Position numbers and translations under genes: made by a program
Origin: Spirosoma rhododendri
Lineage (GTDB): Bacteria; Bacteroidota; Bacteroidia; Cytophagales; Spirosomataceae
DNA length: 64,000 nt
Reading direction: 5' to 3'
Assembly: GCF_012849055.1 (NCBI RefSeq)
Contig: NZ_CP051677.1
Coordinates: forward strand, 5,223,001 to 5,287,000
Notes under the pieces: generated by a model
What the model was told of the DNA's origin: nothing
Databases searched by the model: none
Seen by the model: the letters and a program-made list of their open reading frames with translations, nothing else
Part shown: positions 57,754-64,000 of the stretch, in pieces
Numbering within the stretch: position 1 is the first letter of the stretch
How the letters are laid out: every line of letters begins with the position of its first letter

Positions 57754-59187
57754 CTAATTCGTCGTCAGGTTATCACCGTCCAGCGTAAGTAGCGTGCCAT
57801 TTATCGACAGCGAACCGCCCTGCATCGAAAACGTACCGATAATTTCCAGATTCTGACAGATCGCCATCGGCATGGTCGAGTCGAGGGTAATGATGTGCGG
57901 GTCTTTGATCGTCACGTCGCTGTAGCTGGCGGGTATACAGTTGCAGGACCAGACGGTGGGGTCGTTCCAGTTGCCCGACTTAACCGAATATATGTCGTTT
58001 GAAATCGGCCCTACTTTGACAAGCCAGACCACTGCGTCCGTGTTCGTTTTTCCCTGTATATCGCCATCGGTTGATGTGGTGGTTCCGATCACTAAAAAGC
58101 CACCATCAGCCCCCGCAACAACCCCTGTAACGGTTTCGGTACCGGAACCGCCCAGCTTTTGCTGGTAGGCCAAATCTTTACCCACAACCGTCTGCATCCG
58201 AATATCTCCCTGCCGCTCATTGACGACATCAGCGGTGGTATGGCTGGCCGGGTTGTTACCGGCAACCAGAAATGAGGTGGTGAAATTTACTCGATTAGAC
58301 AGGGGGCTATCCTCAGCCAAATCGCCATTCGTACTGATTCTAACCGTTCGCGTTTCAGCTACCGTAGTCGAGCCAACAGCAATCGTGGCGGTGTTATCAT
58401 AGGGGCTTATAATGACGTTGTCCAAGCCACGACCACCCTTATTTTTCTGCCAGATCACGGCCAGTTGGGAGTTCAGTTTAACTACCCAGTCGGCTGGTGA
58501 AGAGGAGGCTCCGTTAGCCTTGCCGACCAGTATGTACGTACCGTCTGGCATCTGTACAATTTGTTTTGCGTCGGAATAAGTCCGTGGCTCGTTTCCGGCA
58601 GGTATGTCGACATCACTCTTTATCGTATTATTTCCATCCGCGTCAAACTTATACAAGTCCGTTCCGAACGAACTTCGTGAATAGCCCATGGTGGAGACGG
58701 CCAGAAACCCACCGTCAGCCGTGCAAATCAGCGAGTAAAACTCCCGTGTTGCCGAAGTCGATGTTTCTGTGCTCTCAACAAATGATTTATTCCAGCGAAT
58801 ACTGCCGTCTGCGTTTAGGCGAAACAACGACCACTTAAACCGATTGTAGGCCAGCACGCCAAAACCCCCGTCGGGCGCTGCGGCAATGTGGGTCGTGATA
58901 GTAGAATAACCGGGGTATTCGGGTGGGTTGGGTAGCGTAGTCTCCCAGATCGTATTACCTGACTCGTTCAGGCGAATCACCTTTCCGTGTAGAACAGCAA
59001 AACCGTCACTACTGGCGCGAACTACCCGTGCCTGATATGGGCTTGATCCTCGCGACGAACCAAGCAGTTGCTGCCACTGAATCGTCGGGACTTGATTTAC
59101 CTGTGCTTCGGCGAGAGTCACGCAGGCCAGCAACAGCAACATACACAGCCGATACGAACGGCTAACAAAACAGTAGATATGGATCAT
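57754..59187 (-). CDS. Secreted propeller-like protein, unknown function
   Basis: 477 aa. Residues about 10-29 (SYRLCMLLLLACVTLAEA) form a signal peptide. Repeats of DGGFGVLAYN, DGGFLAVSTMGYS, DGTYILVGKANG and DGGFLVIGTTTSTDGDIQG are the blades of a Bacteroidota delta-60/PQQ-like propeller. Around 405 a segment SGNWNDPTVWSCNCIP begins the short beta domain often found near the end of such surface proteins. No type IX sorting domain is evident, and the protein ends soon after SINGTLLTLDGDN. I cannot assign a function. Confidence 0.75.
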   Translation of the reverse strand: MIHIYCFVSRSYRLCMLLLLACVTLAEAQVNQVPTIQWQQLLGSSRGSSPYQARVVRASSDGFAVLHGKVIRLNESGNTIWETTLPNPPEYPGYSTITTHIAAAPDGGFGVLAYNRFKWSLFRLNADGSIRWNKSFVESTETSTSATREFYSLICTADGGFLAVSTMGYSRSSFGTDLYKFDADGNNTIKSDVDIPAGNEPRTYSDAKQIVQMPDGTYILVGKANGASSSPADWVVKLNSQLAVIWQKNKGGRGLDNVIISPYDNTATIAVGSTTVAETRTVRISTNGDLAEDSPLSNRVNFTTSFLVAGNNPASHTTADVVNERQGDIRMQTVVGKDLAYQQKLGGSGTETVTGVVAGADGGFLVIGTTTSTDGDIQGKTNTDAVVWLVKVGPISNDIYSVKSGNWNDPTVWSCNCIPASYSDVTIKDPHIITLDSTMPMAICQNLEIIGTFSMQGGSLSINGTLLTLDGDNLTTN

Positions 59188-59226
59188 ACGGTGGGGGGTT
59201 ACATAGTCAGATTGCTGGTAATGTGC

Positions 59227-60105
59227 TCACAGCAGCACCAGCAGGCTACCGGGCAGGATACGGATGTCGGCGCGGCCATCGGGCAGGGTGAGCGGTTCGC
59301 CGTCGGCGTGGATGAGCAACGGGCGGTCGGCCTGCACCGTCGCGTGTTTGATACTCGTGCCGCGCCAGTAGGGCGACTGATTGATGCTTTTGTTGAAAAG
59401 CCGCCACGCCAGTATCCCCCCCGCCTGCATCGGAAACGGACGCACTTCGCACTGCTCCAGCCGCCCATCAGCGATGTTGGCGGTGGGTGCCATCCAGGCG
59501 TTGTTGCCAAACTGCCCGGCGTTGGCAAACGTCATGGAAAACAGCTCTTTCTCCGCCCCATCGACCACATACCGCTCCGGCCTGTAGCGCAGAAACGCAT
59601 CGAACGAGGTGCGAATGTACGTCGGCAAGCCGCGCACCGGTTGCCGGGCGAAGGCATGGGCCACATAGGCTTCGAAGCCAAATCCCGCCGTGCAGAAAAA
59701 TGGGTGATCGTTGATCGTCGCGCTGTCGATCACGACGGGCCGACCGCTGAGGGCGGCCCGCACGGCACGCTGCGGGTCGAGCGGTACGCCCAGATGCCGG
59801 GCCAGCCCGTTTCCCGACCCAATCGGTACGATACCGAGGGCGGTATTTGATTGCCGCAGGGCGCGGGCCGTTTCGTTGATAGTGCCGTCGCCCCCCACGG
59901 CCAGGACGCGGGTGATACCCCGCCTTACGGCATCGGTGGCGAGTTCGGTTGCGTGGCCGGGCCCTTCCGTCACAATCAGTTCGGGCACATAGCTGGTCGC
60001 TTCGGCCTGCCGTATGATGTAGTCGCTCAGCCGCGCTTTAGCTCCCGGAGAGGCCGTACCCGACAGCGGATTGATAATGGCCAGAACGGCCGGTAATGCA
60101 GCCAT
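59227..60105 (-). CDS. Diacylglycerol kinase-like lipid kinase (YegS/DagK family)
   Basis: 292 aa. LAIINPLSGTASPGAKARL starts the domain. LAVGGDGTINETARAL is the GGDGT nucleotide-binding motif, and LGIVPIGSGNGLARHLGVP is the second signature. The C-terminal half has the beta-sandwich motifs FEAYVAHAF and HADGEPLTLPDG. It phosphorylates diacylglycerol or a related lipid at the inner face of the membrane. Its ATG follows directly after the stop of a 37-aa membrane ORF. Confidence 0.92.
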   Translation of the reverse strand: MAALPAVLAIINPLSGTASPGAKARLSDYIIRQAEATSYVPELIVTEGPGHATELATDAVRRGITRVLAVGGDGTINETARALRQSNTALGIVPIGSGNGLARHLGVPLDPQRAVRAALSGRPVVIDSATINDHPFFCTAGFGFEAYVAHAFARQPVRGLPTYIRTSFDAFLRYRPERYVVDGAEKELFSMTFANAGQFGNNAWMAPTANIADGRLEQCEVRPFPMQAGGILAWRLFNKSINQSPYWRGTSIKHATVQADRPLLIHADGEPLTLPDGRADIRILPGSLLVLL

Positions 60106-60219
60106 CTAGCTAAAGAAAATAAACAGCAACAAGATAAAGACCAGAATAAAGACATAGTACCAGCCATCCGAAAAGATGTACGGCTTGTAGTCCTGATAGA
60201 ATTTGCGAATGGGGTTCAT
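60106..60219 (-). CDS. 37-aa single-helix membrane protein upstream of the lipid kinase
   Basis: ATG at 60219 reads MNPIRKFYQDYKPYIFSDGW, then a hydrophobic helix (YYVFILVFILLLFIFFS) and TAG. The lipid kinase ATG follows with zero spacing. One membrane helix at the C-terminus with a positively charged, aromatic N-terminus suggests a small anchored peptide. I know no named family. It may tether or regulate the kinase (inference from coupling). A heptad hairpin precedes it. Confidence 0.6.
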   Translation of the reverse strand: MNPIRKFYQDYKPYIFSDGWYYVFILVFILLLFIFFS

Positions 60220-60232
60220 GAGTTGGTTCAAC

Positions 60233-60318
60233 GTTTAAGGTTTAACGTTCAAGGTTTGTGATTCAAGGTCGTCGCAGTACCCAGCGCAACCTTGAACGTT
60301 AAACCCTAAACCTTAAAC
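60233..60318. repeat. Heptad-word hairpin with word-level indel
   Basis: The left arm (60233-60271) reads GTTTAAG, GTTTAAC, GTTCAAG, GTTTGTG, ATTCAAG. The right arm (60287-60318), reverse complemented, reads GTTTAAG, GTTTAGG, GTTTAAC, GTTCAAG. The arms differ by whole 7-nt words. It lies 5 nt after the FabG stop and 13 nt before the small ORF. Confidence 0.7.
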
Positions 60319-60323
60319 TATCG

Positions 60324-61061
60324 TCAGATCGCCTGCCCACCATTGACGGCCAGCACGTGACCGTTGACGAAGGATGACTCGTCGGACGCCAGGAACAGGT
60401 ATGCGTTGGCGATGTCGGCGGGCTGACCGATGCGCCGGGCAGGAATCGTGGCGATGGCTTTGGCTTTCACATCTTCCGGCATAGCGTCGGTCATGGCGGT
60501 CTGGATAAAGCCGGGCGCAACAGCGTTGGCCGTGATGCCTTTCGGTCCCAGTTCTTTCGCCCACGACCGTACCATGCCGATAATGCCCGCTTTGGCGGCT
60601 GCGTAGTTGGTTTGCCCAAACGCGCCGTGTACGCCGTTGATCGACGAGGTGCAGATGATCCGGCCGTACTGCTGCTCGACCATATAGGGTGCTACGACTT
60701 TCGTGCAGTTGAACACCCCCGTCAGGTTCACGTCGATCACCTGTTGCCATTCGCCGTACGACATTTTGAGCAGGCTTTTGTCGCGCGTGATACCCGCGTT
60801 GTTGATGAGTATGTCGATGCGGCCGTAGCGATCGATCACGTCGCGGGCAGCCGCTTCGATAGCGGGCACGTCGGTGGTACTGACGGTCATAAAATCGCAG
60901 CGATAGCCCTGTTGGGTCAGCTCGCGGGCGGTGGCTTCACCGTCGGGCAGCACGTCCCAGATGATAACGGTGGCTCCTTCCTGGCAGAACCGTTCGGCGG
61001 CTCCGCGCCCGATACCGCGTGCGGCTCCGGTAATGATGGCAACCCGATTTTCAAGTCTCAT
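60324..61061 (-). CDS. fabG: FabG-type 3-oxoacyl reductase (SDR)
   Basis: 245 aa. TGAARGIG cofactor motif at 11-18, NNAGITRDKSLLKMSYGEWQ, catalytic serine in CTSSINGVHG and the Y/K pair in NYAAAKAG. The ITRDKSLLKM and VNLTGVFNCTK segments are closest to acetoacetyl-CoA reductase or 3-oxoacyl-ACP reductase. It would reduce 3-oxoacyl groups with NADPH. Its start overlaps the stop of the quinone reductase by four bases. A role in fatty acid synthesis proper is uncertain because no fab genes are nearby. Confidence 0.88.
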   Translation of the reverse strand: MRLENRVAIITGAARGIGRGAAERFCQEGATVIIWDVLPDGEATARELTQQGYRCDFMTVSTTDVPAIEAAARDVIDRYGRIDILINNAGITRDKSLLKMSYGEWQQVIDVNLTGVFNCTKVVAPYMVEQQYGRIICTSSINGVHGAFGQTNYAAAKAGIIGMVRSWAKELGPKGITANAVAPGFIQTAMTDAMPEDVKAKAIATIPARRIGQPADIANAYLFLASDESSFVNGHVLAVNGGQAI

Positions 61062-62040
61062 GGTTTATCAATGACAACGACCGCCTTGCCAATCACCGTC
61101 CGATCGAGCAGATCGCGGAGGGCGGCAGGGGCCTCGGTTAAGGAATACTGTTTGTAAATATGCTGTTTCAGCTGCCCGTCCGTAATCCAGCGAAGCAACT
61201 GACTAAAATTCTGCATGCTCAGTTTCGGCTCACGCTGGGCAAACGCCCCCAGAACACGCCTACGATGGCCGCTCCTTTGAGCAGCGCCAGATTCAGCGGG
61301 ATGCTCGGAATACTGCCCCCTGCAAAACCGACGACCAGGTACCGTCCCCGCCACGCCAGCGACCGGATGGCCGGTTCGGCAAAGCGATCACCCACGGGGT
61401 CGTACACGACGTCGACACCCTTGCCAGCGGTCAGTTCTTTGACACGCTCACGCAGGTCTTCGGTGGTGTAATTGATTGTTTCCGATGCCCCCAGCTGGCG
61501 GCAAACGGCCAGTTTCTCGTCGGTCGACGCAGCCGCGATGACCCGGGCACCCATCAGCACACCCAGTTGCACAGCCGCCAGCCCAACGCCCCCGGCAGCA
61601 CCCAGCACCAACAGCGTTTCGCCGGGCTGGAGATTGGCCCGGTCTTTCAGCGCGTGGTACGACGTGCCGTAGGTATACATCGTCGACGCGGCCGTGACGA
61701 AATCCATCCCATCGGGCATGGGCAGCGTAGCATTGGCATCGGCCACGACCTGTTCGGCAAAACCACCGTAACCAGTCATAGCAAAGACGTGGTCACCGGT
61801 CTTAAACCGGGTAACCCCCTCCCCCACAGCCACTACGCGCCCAGCCACTTCACCCCCCGGCGCAAACGGCATAGGCGGTTTGATCTGGTATTTCCCTTCA
61901 ATGATGAGCGTATCCGGAAAGTTGACCCCGCAGGCTTCTACATCGATCAGCACCTGTCCGGCACCGGGTTGCCGGTCGGGCAGGTCAGCTAGCGTAAGCG
62001 TTTCGGGCGGGCCATACTGCTGGCAGAGGATCGCTTTCAT
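61058..62040 (-). pseudogene. NADPH:quinone oxidoreductase (MDR family), frameshifted
   Basis: The first frame (62040 to about 61250) has the N-terminal zinc-less MDR domain (GVNFPDTLIIEGKYQIKPPM, GGEVAGRVVAVGEGV) and the NADPH motif VLGAAGGVGLAAVQLG. The final part (AFAQREPKLSMQNFSQLLRW, ending VIGKAVVVIDKP) is in another frame down to 61058. The break is a C run on the plus strand (G run in the gene) at 61246-61250, with five bases where six would restore VGVFWGAFAQREP and about 327 aa. One missing base in a homopolymer suggests a sequencing error. The gene is coupled to fabG by ATGA. Confidence 0.85.
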
Positions 62041-62049
62041 AGTGGAGCA

Positions 62050-62118
62050 GTATACGGTTTTCGGTTTACAGTTTACGGTGACTGGCGCAGTTGCGTAGCC
62101 TGGACCTGTGCGCTACAC
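62050..62118. repeat. Single heptad arm and half palindrome
   Basis: Words GTATACG, GTTTTCG, GTTTACA, GTTTACG run in register at 62050-62077. At 62095-62118 follows GTAGCCTGGACC, then GTGCGCTACAC, a half copy of the GC-rich palindrome family. Confidence 0.45.
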
Positions 62119-62193
62119 GCGCTAACAATGCACTAAACTACGCGAAAATGTGGGCAAAATGGGCACTTTTCCCGGCAAACGGGCCGTCACCTG

Positions 62194-62223
62194 TTTGGCA
62201 AACGCGTTGGTACTGTAGTTTTA
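62194..62223 (+). promoter_or_regulatory. Probable promoter of the SnoaL-like gene
   Basis: TTTG (62194-62197) and TAGTTTTA (62216-62223, one mismatch to TAnnTTTG) are 18 nt apart, and the ATG follows 16 nt later. Confidence 0.45.
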
Positions 62224-62239
62224 CCGAAAACCAGTTACT

Positions 62240-62689
62240 ATGCGCTACCTGTCCGTTCTCGTACTTCTGTTACTCACGCTGCCCGGCTTTGCCCAGCAAA
62301 AAGAAACCTCCGCCGATAAAGATCGCCGGGCCATTCTGCTGATCCTGAAACAGCAAACTGTCGACTGGAACAGCGGCCGGACTGAGCGGTTTATGAATGG
62401 CTACTGGCGTTCGGATTCGCTGACGTTTGTGGGCAAAGCGGGCATCACCTACGGTTACAAAGCCACGCTCGCCAACTACAAAAAACGCTATCCCAGCCGG
62501 GCGGCTATGGGCCAGCTTAAATTCGACATTCTCCAGATCGACTTTCCGGCCCCAAACATCGCTTACGTCATCGGCGCCTACCACCTGACCCGCCCGCAGG
62601 TCGGCAATGCAGACGGCCATTTCACGCTGTTGTGGCGCAAACTAAAAGGTCAGTGGTTCATCATCAGCGACCACAGCAGTCAGGACTAG
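62240..62689 (+). CDS. Exported DUF4440/SnoaL-like protein
   Basis: 149 aa. MRYLSVLVLLLLTLPGFAQ is a signal peptide. The mature part is a nuclear transport factor 2-like fold (LILKQQTVDWNSGRTERFMN, FVGKAGITYGYKATLANYKK, HFTLLWRKLKGQWFIISDHSS). Such proteins bind or convert small molecules, or are simple binding domains, and many are exported in Bacteroidota. No catalytic residues can be named. It ends in a CTAG shared with the ThuA stop on the other strand. Confidence 0.85.
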   Translation: MRYLSVLVLLLLTLPGFAQQKETSADKDRRAILLILKQQTVDWNSGRTERFMNGYWRSDSLTFVGKAGITYGYKATLANYKKRYPSRAAMGQLKFDILQIDFPAPNIAYVIGAYHLTRPQVGNADGHFTLLWRKLKGQWFIISDHSSQD

Positions 62690-63510
62690 TGCGACCTCGC
62701 TCCCAACCACAGCAACCCATCCAGAATTAGCTGGTTCTGCTCGGGACTGCTAAAGGTCGACGATAGCTCCTGATTGGTACCGTGTTCGTAGTCGATGTCG
62801 TTGTGGCCCATGTTGAGGTACAGCATGCGGTACCGCTTGTTCGTCCAGACGACGGGGTAGTAGCCGCTGTGCCAGATTTCGTGCGGTTTGGGACCAGTAC
62901 CAAGCGGAAAGCTCGTTGAATCGACAGCCAGCAGAATGTCGATGTCAGAGTTCTTCCGCAGGTCGTTCTGCCAGCGATACCATTCATTCGGCGACGCTTT
63001 AAACGTTCGCGGCAGGTGGCGCGTAGCGGGATGCTTCGGGTCTTCGACGCGCAGAATGGCCGAGGTCGGTCGCCAGGTGTTGCTGCCGTACTGACCCGAG
63101 CCCAAAAACGTGTCGTGGTACCAGTTCCAGTTCTGCGGATAAGTCGATGGTGTCAGGGCAAAGGCGGAAAAGTGAAAGCCCATCCAGCCCCCGCCCCGCT
63201 CCATGTATTGCTGAAATGCCGCCCGCTGCGCCGGGTCGTCGGGACGCGTGTCGAGAAACAGCACGACCTGATAGCGCGACAGGAAATTGGCGTTCAGGTT
63301 AGTCCAGTCGCTGGTTGAATCGTACTGAAAGCCGTGCTGTGCTGCCATTTTCGGAAACCAGCGGTTGGCTTCATGCACGAAGCTGATGTGCGCCTGATCG
63401 TTTTTTGCGGTGTAGAACGCGATAACCCGGAAAGACGGTTTTTTCTGCGCCTGACCGCTAATCGAGAGAAACAGCAGCGGTAAAAACAATAAGAATCGAA
63501 CTATCGACAT
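62686..63510 (-). CDS. ThuA domain protein, exported
   Basis: 274 aa. Signal peptide at about 1-21 (RFLLFLPLLFLSISGQAQ). The ThuA-like class I glutamine amidotransferase fold is seen in VIAFYTAKNDQAHISFVHEA, VVLFLDTRPDDPAQRAAFQQ, GGGWMGFHFSAFAL and PVVWTNKRYRMLYLNMGHND. ThuA proteins are linked to sugar (trehalose, disaccharide) metabolism and are usual in Bacteroidota glycan loci. No hydrolase is adjacent. Confidence 0.9.
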   Translation of the reverse strand: MSIVRFLLFLPLLFLSISGQAQKKPSFRVIAFYTAKNDQAHISFVHEANRWFPKMAAQHGFQYDSTSDWTNLNANFLSRYQVVLFLDTRPDDPAQRAAFQQYMERGGGWMGFHFSAFALTPSTYPQNWNWYHDTFLGSGQYGSNTWRPTSAILRVEDPKHPATRHLPRTFKASPNEWYRWQNDLRKNSDIDILLAVDSTSFPLGTGPKPHEIWHSGYYPVVWTNKRYRMLYLNMGHNDIDYEHGTNQELSSTFSSPEQNQLILDGLLWLGARSH

Positions 63511-63513
63511 TGC

Positions 63514-64000
63514 TTAAAACGTATAAAACACCTGCGTTTGCAGACTGGCCCGGCCCGAAAAATACGACGAATACGTACCTTGTGGCAGGTAATAATTGAA
63601 CGTTGGCTGAACGGCCAGCGACAGGTGATTGCTCATTCGGTAAATAGCCCCCACCCCGACGGTTGGCACGACCGTCACGGCATGTTTACCCGTCTTAATC
63701 CGTATCTCCTGATCGTTGCCAATGTTCAGGTAGTTTGTTGACCGAAAACTCAGTAAAGCTCCTGCCGAGAAATAGGGCGACAGTCGCCGGGTCGATGATT
63801 GAAAATTGACCAGTACCGGTACCTGAACATTACGCCCACGAGTCTGACCAACAATAAAGTCTACACTGGGTGTATTTGTCTCAACACTTGGCATATCCGT
63901 CCGGGTATAACTCATCCAGACACCTGTCGACACCGACCAGCGTGGCACAAATTCATACTTACCCATCACCCCAACCGTATACCCCCGACCAGTTATCCGA
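63514..64000 (-). CDS. Outer-membrane beta-barrel protein, C-terminal part
   Basis: The frame is open from the window edge (64000) to the stop at 63514, about 161 codons. The visible strands (VMGKYEFVPRWSVSTGVWMS, RNVQVPVLVNFQS, LSPYFSAGALLSF, HLSLAVQPTFNYYLPQG) and the terminal QTQVFYTF are typical of PorT-like barrels. The GAIYRMSNHLSLAVQPTFNY segment parallels the barrel at 24852-25577 (AGGFCQLSNRYALIVQPTLAY). The N-terminus is outside the window. Confidence 0.8.
   Translation of the reverse strand, partial: RITGRGYTVGVMGKYEFVPRWSVSTGVWMSYTRTDMPSVETNTPSVDFIVGQTRGRNVQVPVLVNFQSSTRRLSPYFSAGALLSFRSTNYLNIGNDQEIRIKTGKHAVTVVPTVGVGAIYRMSNHLSLAVQPTFNYYLPQGTYSSYFSGRASLQTQVFYTF

Overview
The window reads as a chromosomal segment of a GC-rich Bacteroidota, most likely a Cytophagales member of the Spirosoma/Fibrella type. 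The genus is inference. Supporting signs are several exact copies of the Bacteroidota -7 promoter box TAnnTTTG, almost no Shine-Dalgarno sequences, and families typical of the group (PorT-like barrels, DUF4142, DUF2147, CsbD, EcsC, KdpD split from its kinase, DUF5009). I see no rRNA, tRNA, CRISPR array, prophage or transposase gene. Two genes at the window edges (a thioesterase, an outer-membrane barrel) are cut off.

Layout. 1-10 kb: thioesterase end, DUF2147, a flavin monooxygenase, CsbD, a microbial rhodopsin with a D-T-K pump motif, a leucine-rich repeat protein, an EamA exporter, a patatin, an SDR and a cell-wall amidase. 10-18 kb: OsmC with a divergent Crp/Fnr regulator, a candidate structured RNA, a RES/Xre toxin-antitoxin pair, a sugar-acid dehydratase, a CitMHS-AtuA-AtuA-like operon, a SelW-like protein and a lytic transglycosylase. 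18-22 kb: a lipid transport set mlaE-mlaF-mlaD, with mlaF frameshifted in a G run. 22-37 kb: antiporter, DUF4142, barrel, EcsC, L,D-transpeptidase, phosphatase, acetyltransferases, an SDR-UxaA pair, DUF5009, adenine deaminase, a sigma factor and RarA.

37-50.5 kb is an unusually complete and rearranged potassium uptake (Kdp) locus on the minus strand. In transcription order it has a sigma-54 response regulator, a 28-aa membrane ORF overlapping kdpF, a first kdpA, kdpB, kdpC, a second kdpA with different selectivity-filter residues, an outer-membrane porin, the KdpD sensor domain and a separate histidine kinase. A TumE-type toxin-antitoxin cassette on the opposite strand, plus a partial duplicate of it, separates the first kdpA from kdpB. 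50.5-64 kb: a GH43 arabinanase, argG-glycosyltransferase-argC, a two-component pair, a secreted propeller-like protein, a tiny membrane ORF with a lipid kinase, a FabG-type reductase with a frameshifted quinone reductase, a ThuA protein and a barrel.

The most striking unexplained structure is a set of intergenic hairpins. Many are built from degenerate tandem 7-mers or 8-mers. The wording differs from locus to locus, yet the two arms stay complementary. Several fill the whole gap between a stop codon and the next start codon, and nearly every gap of 30 nt or more in the Kdp operon carries one.
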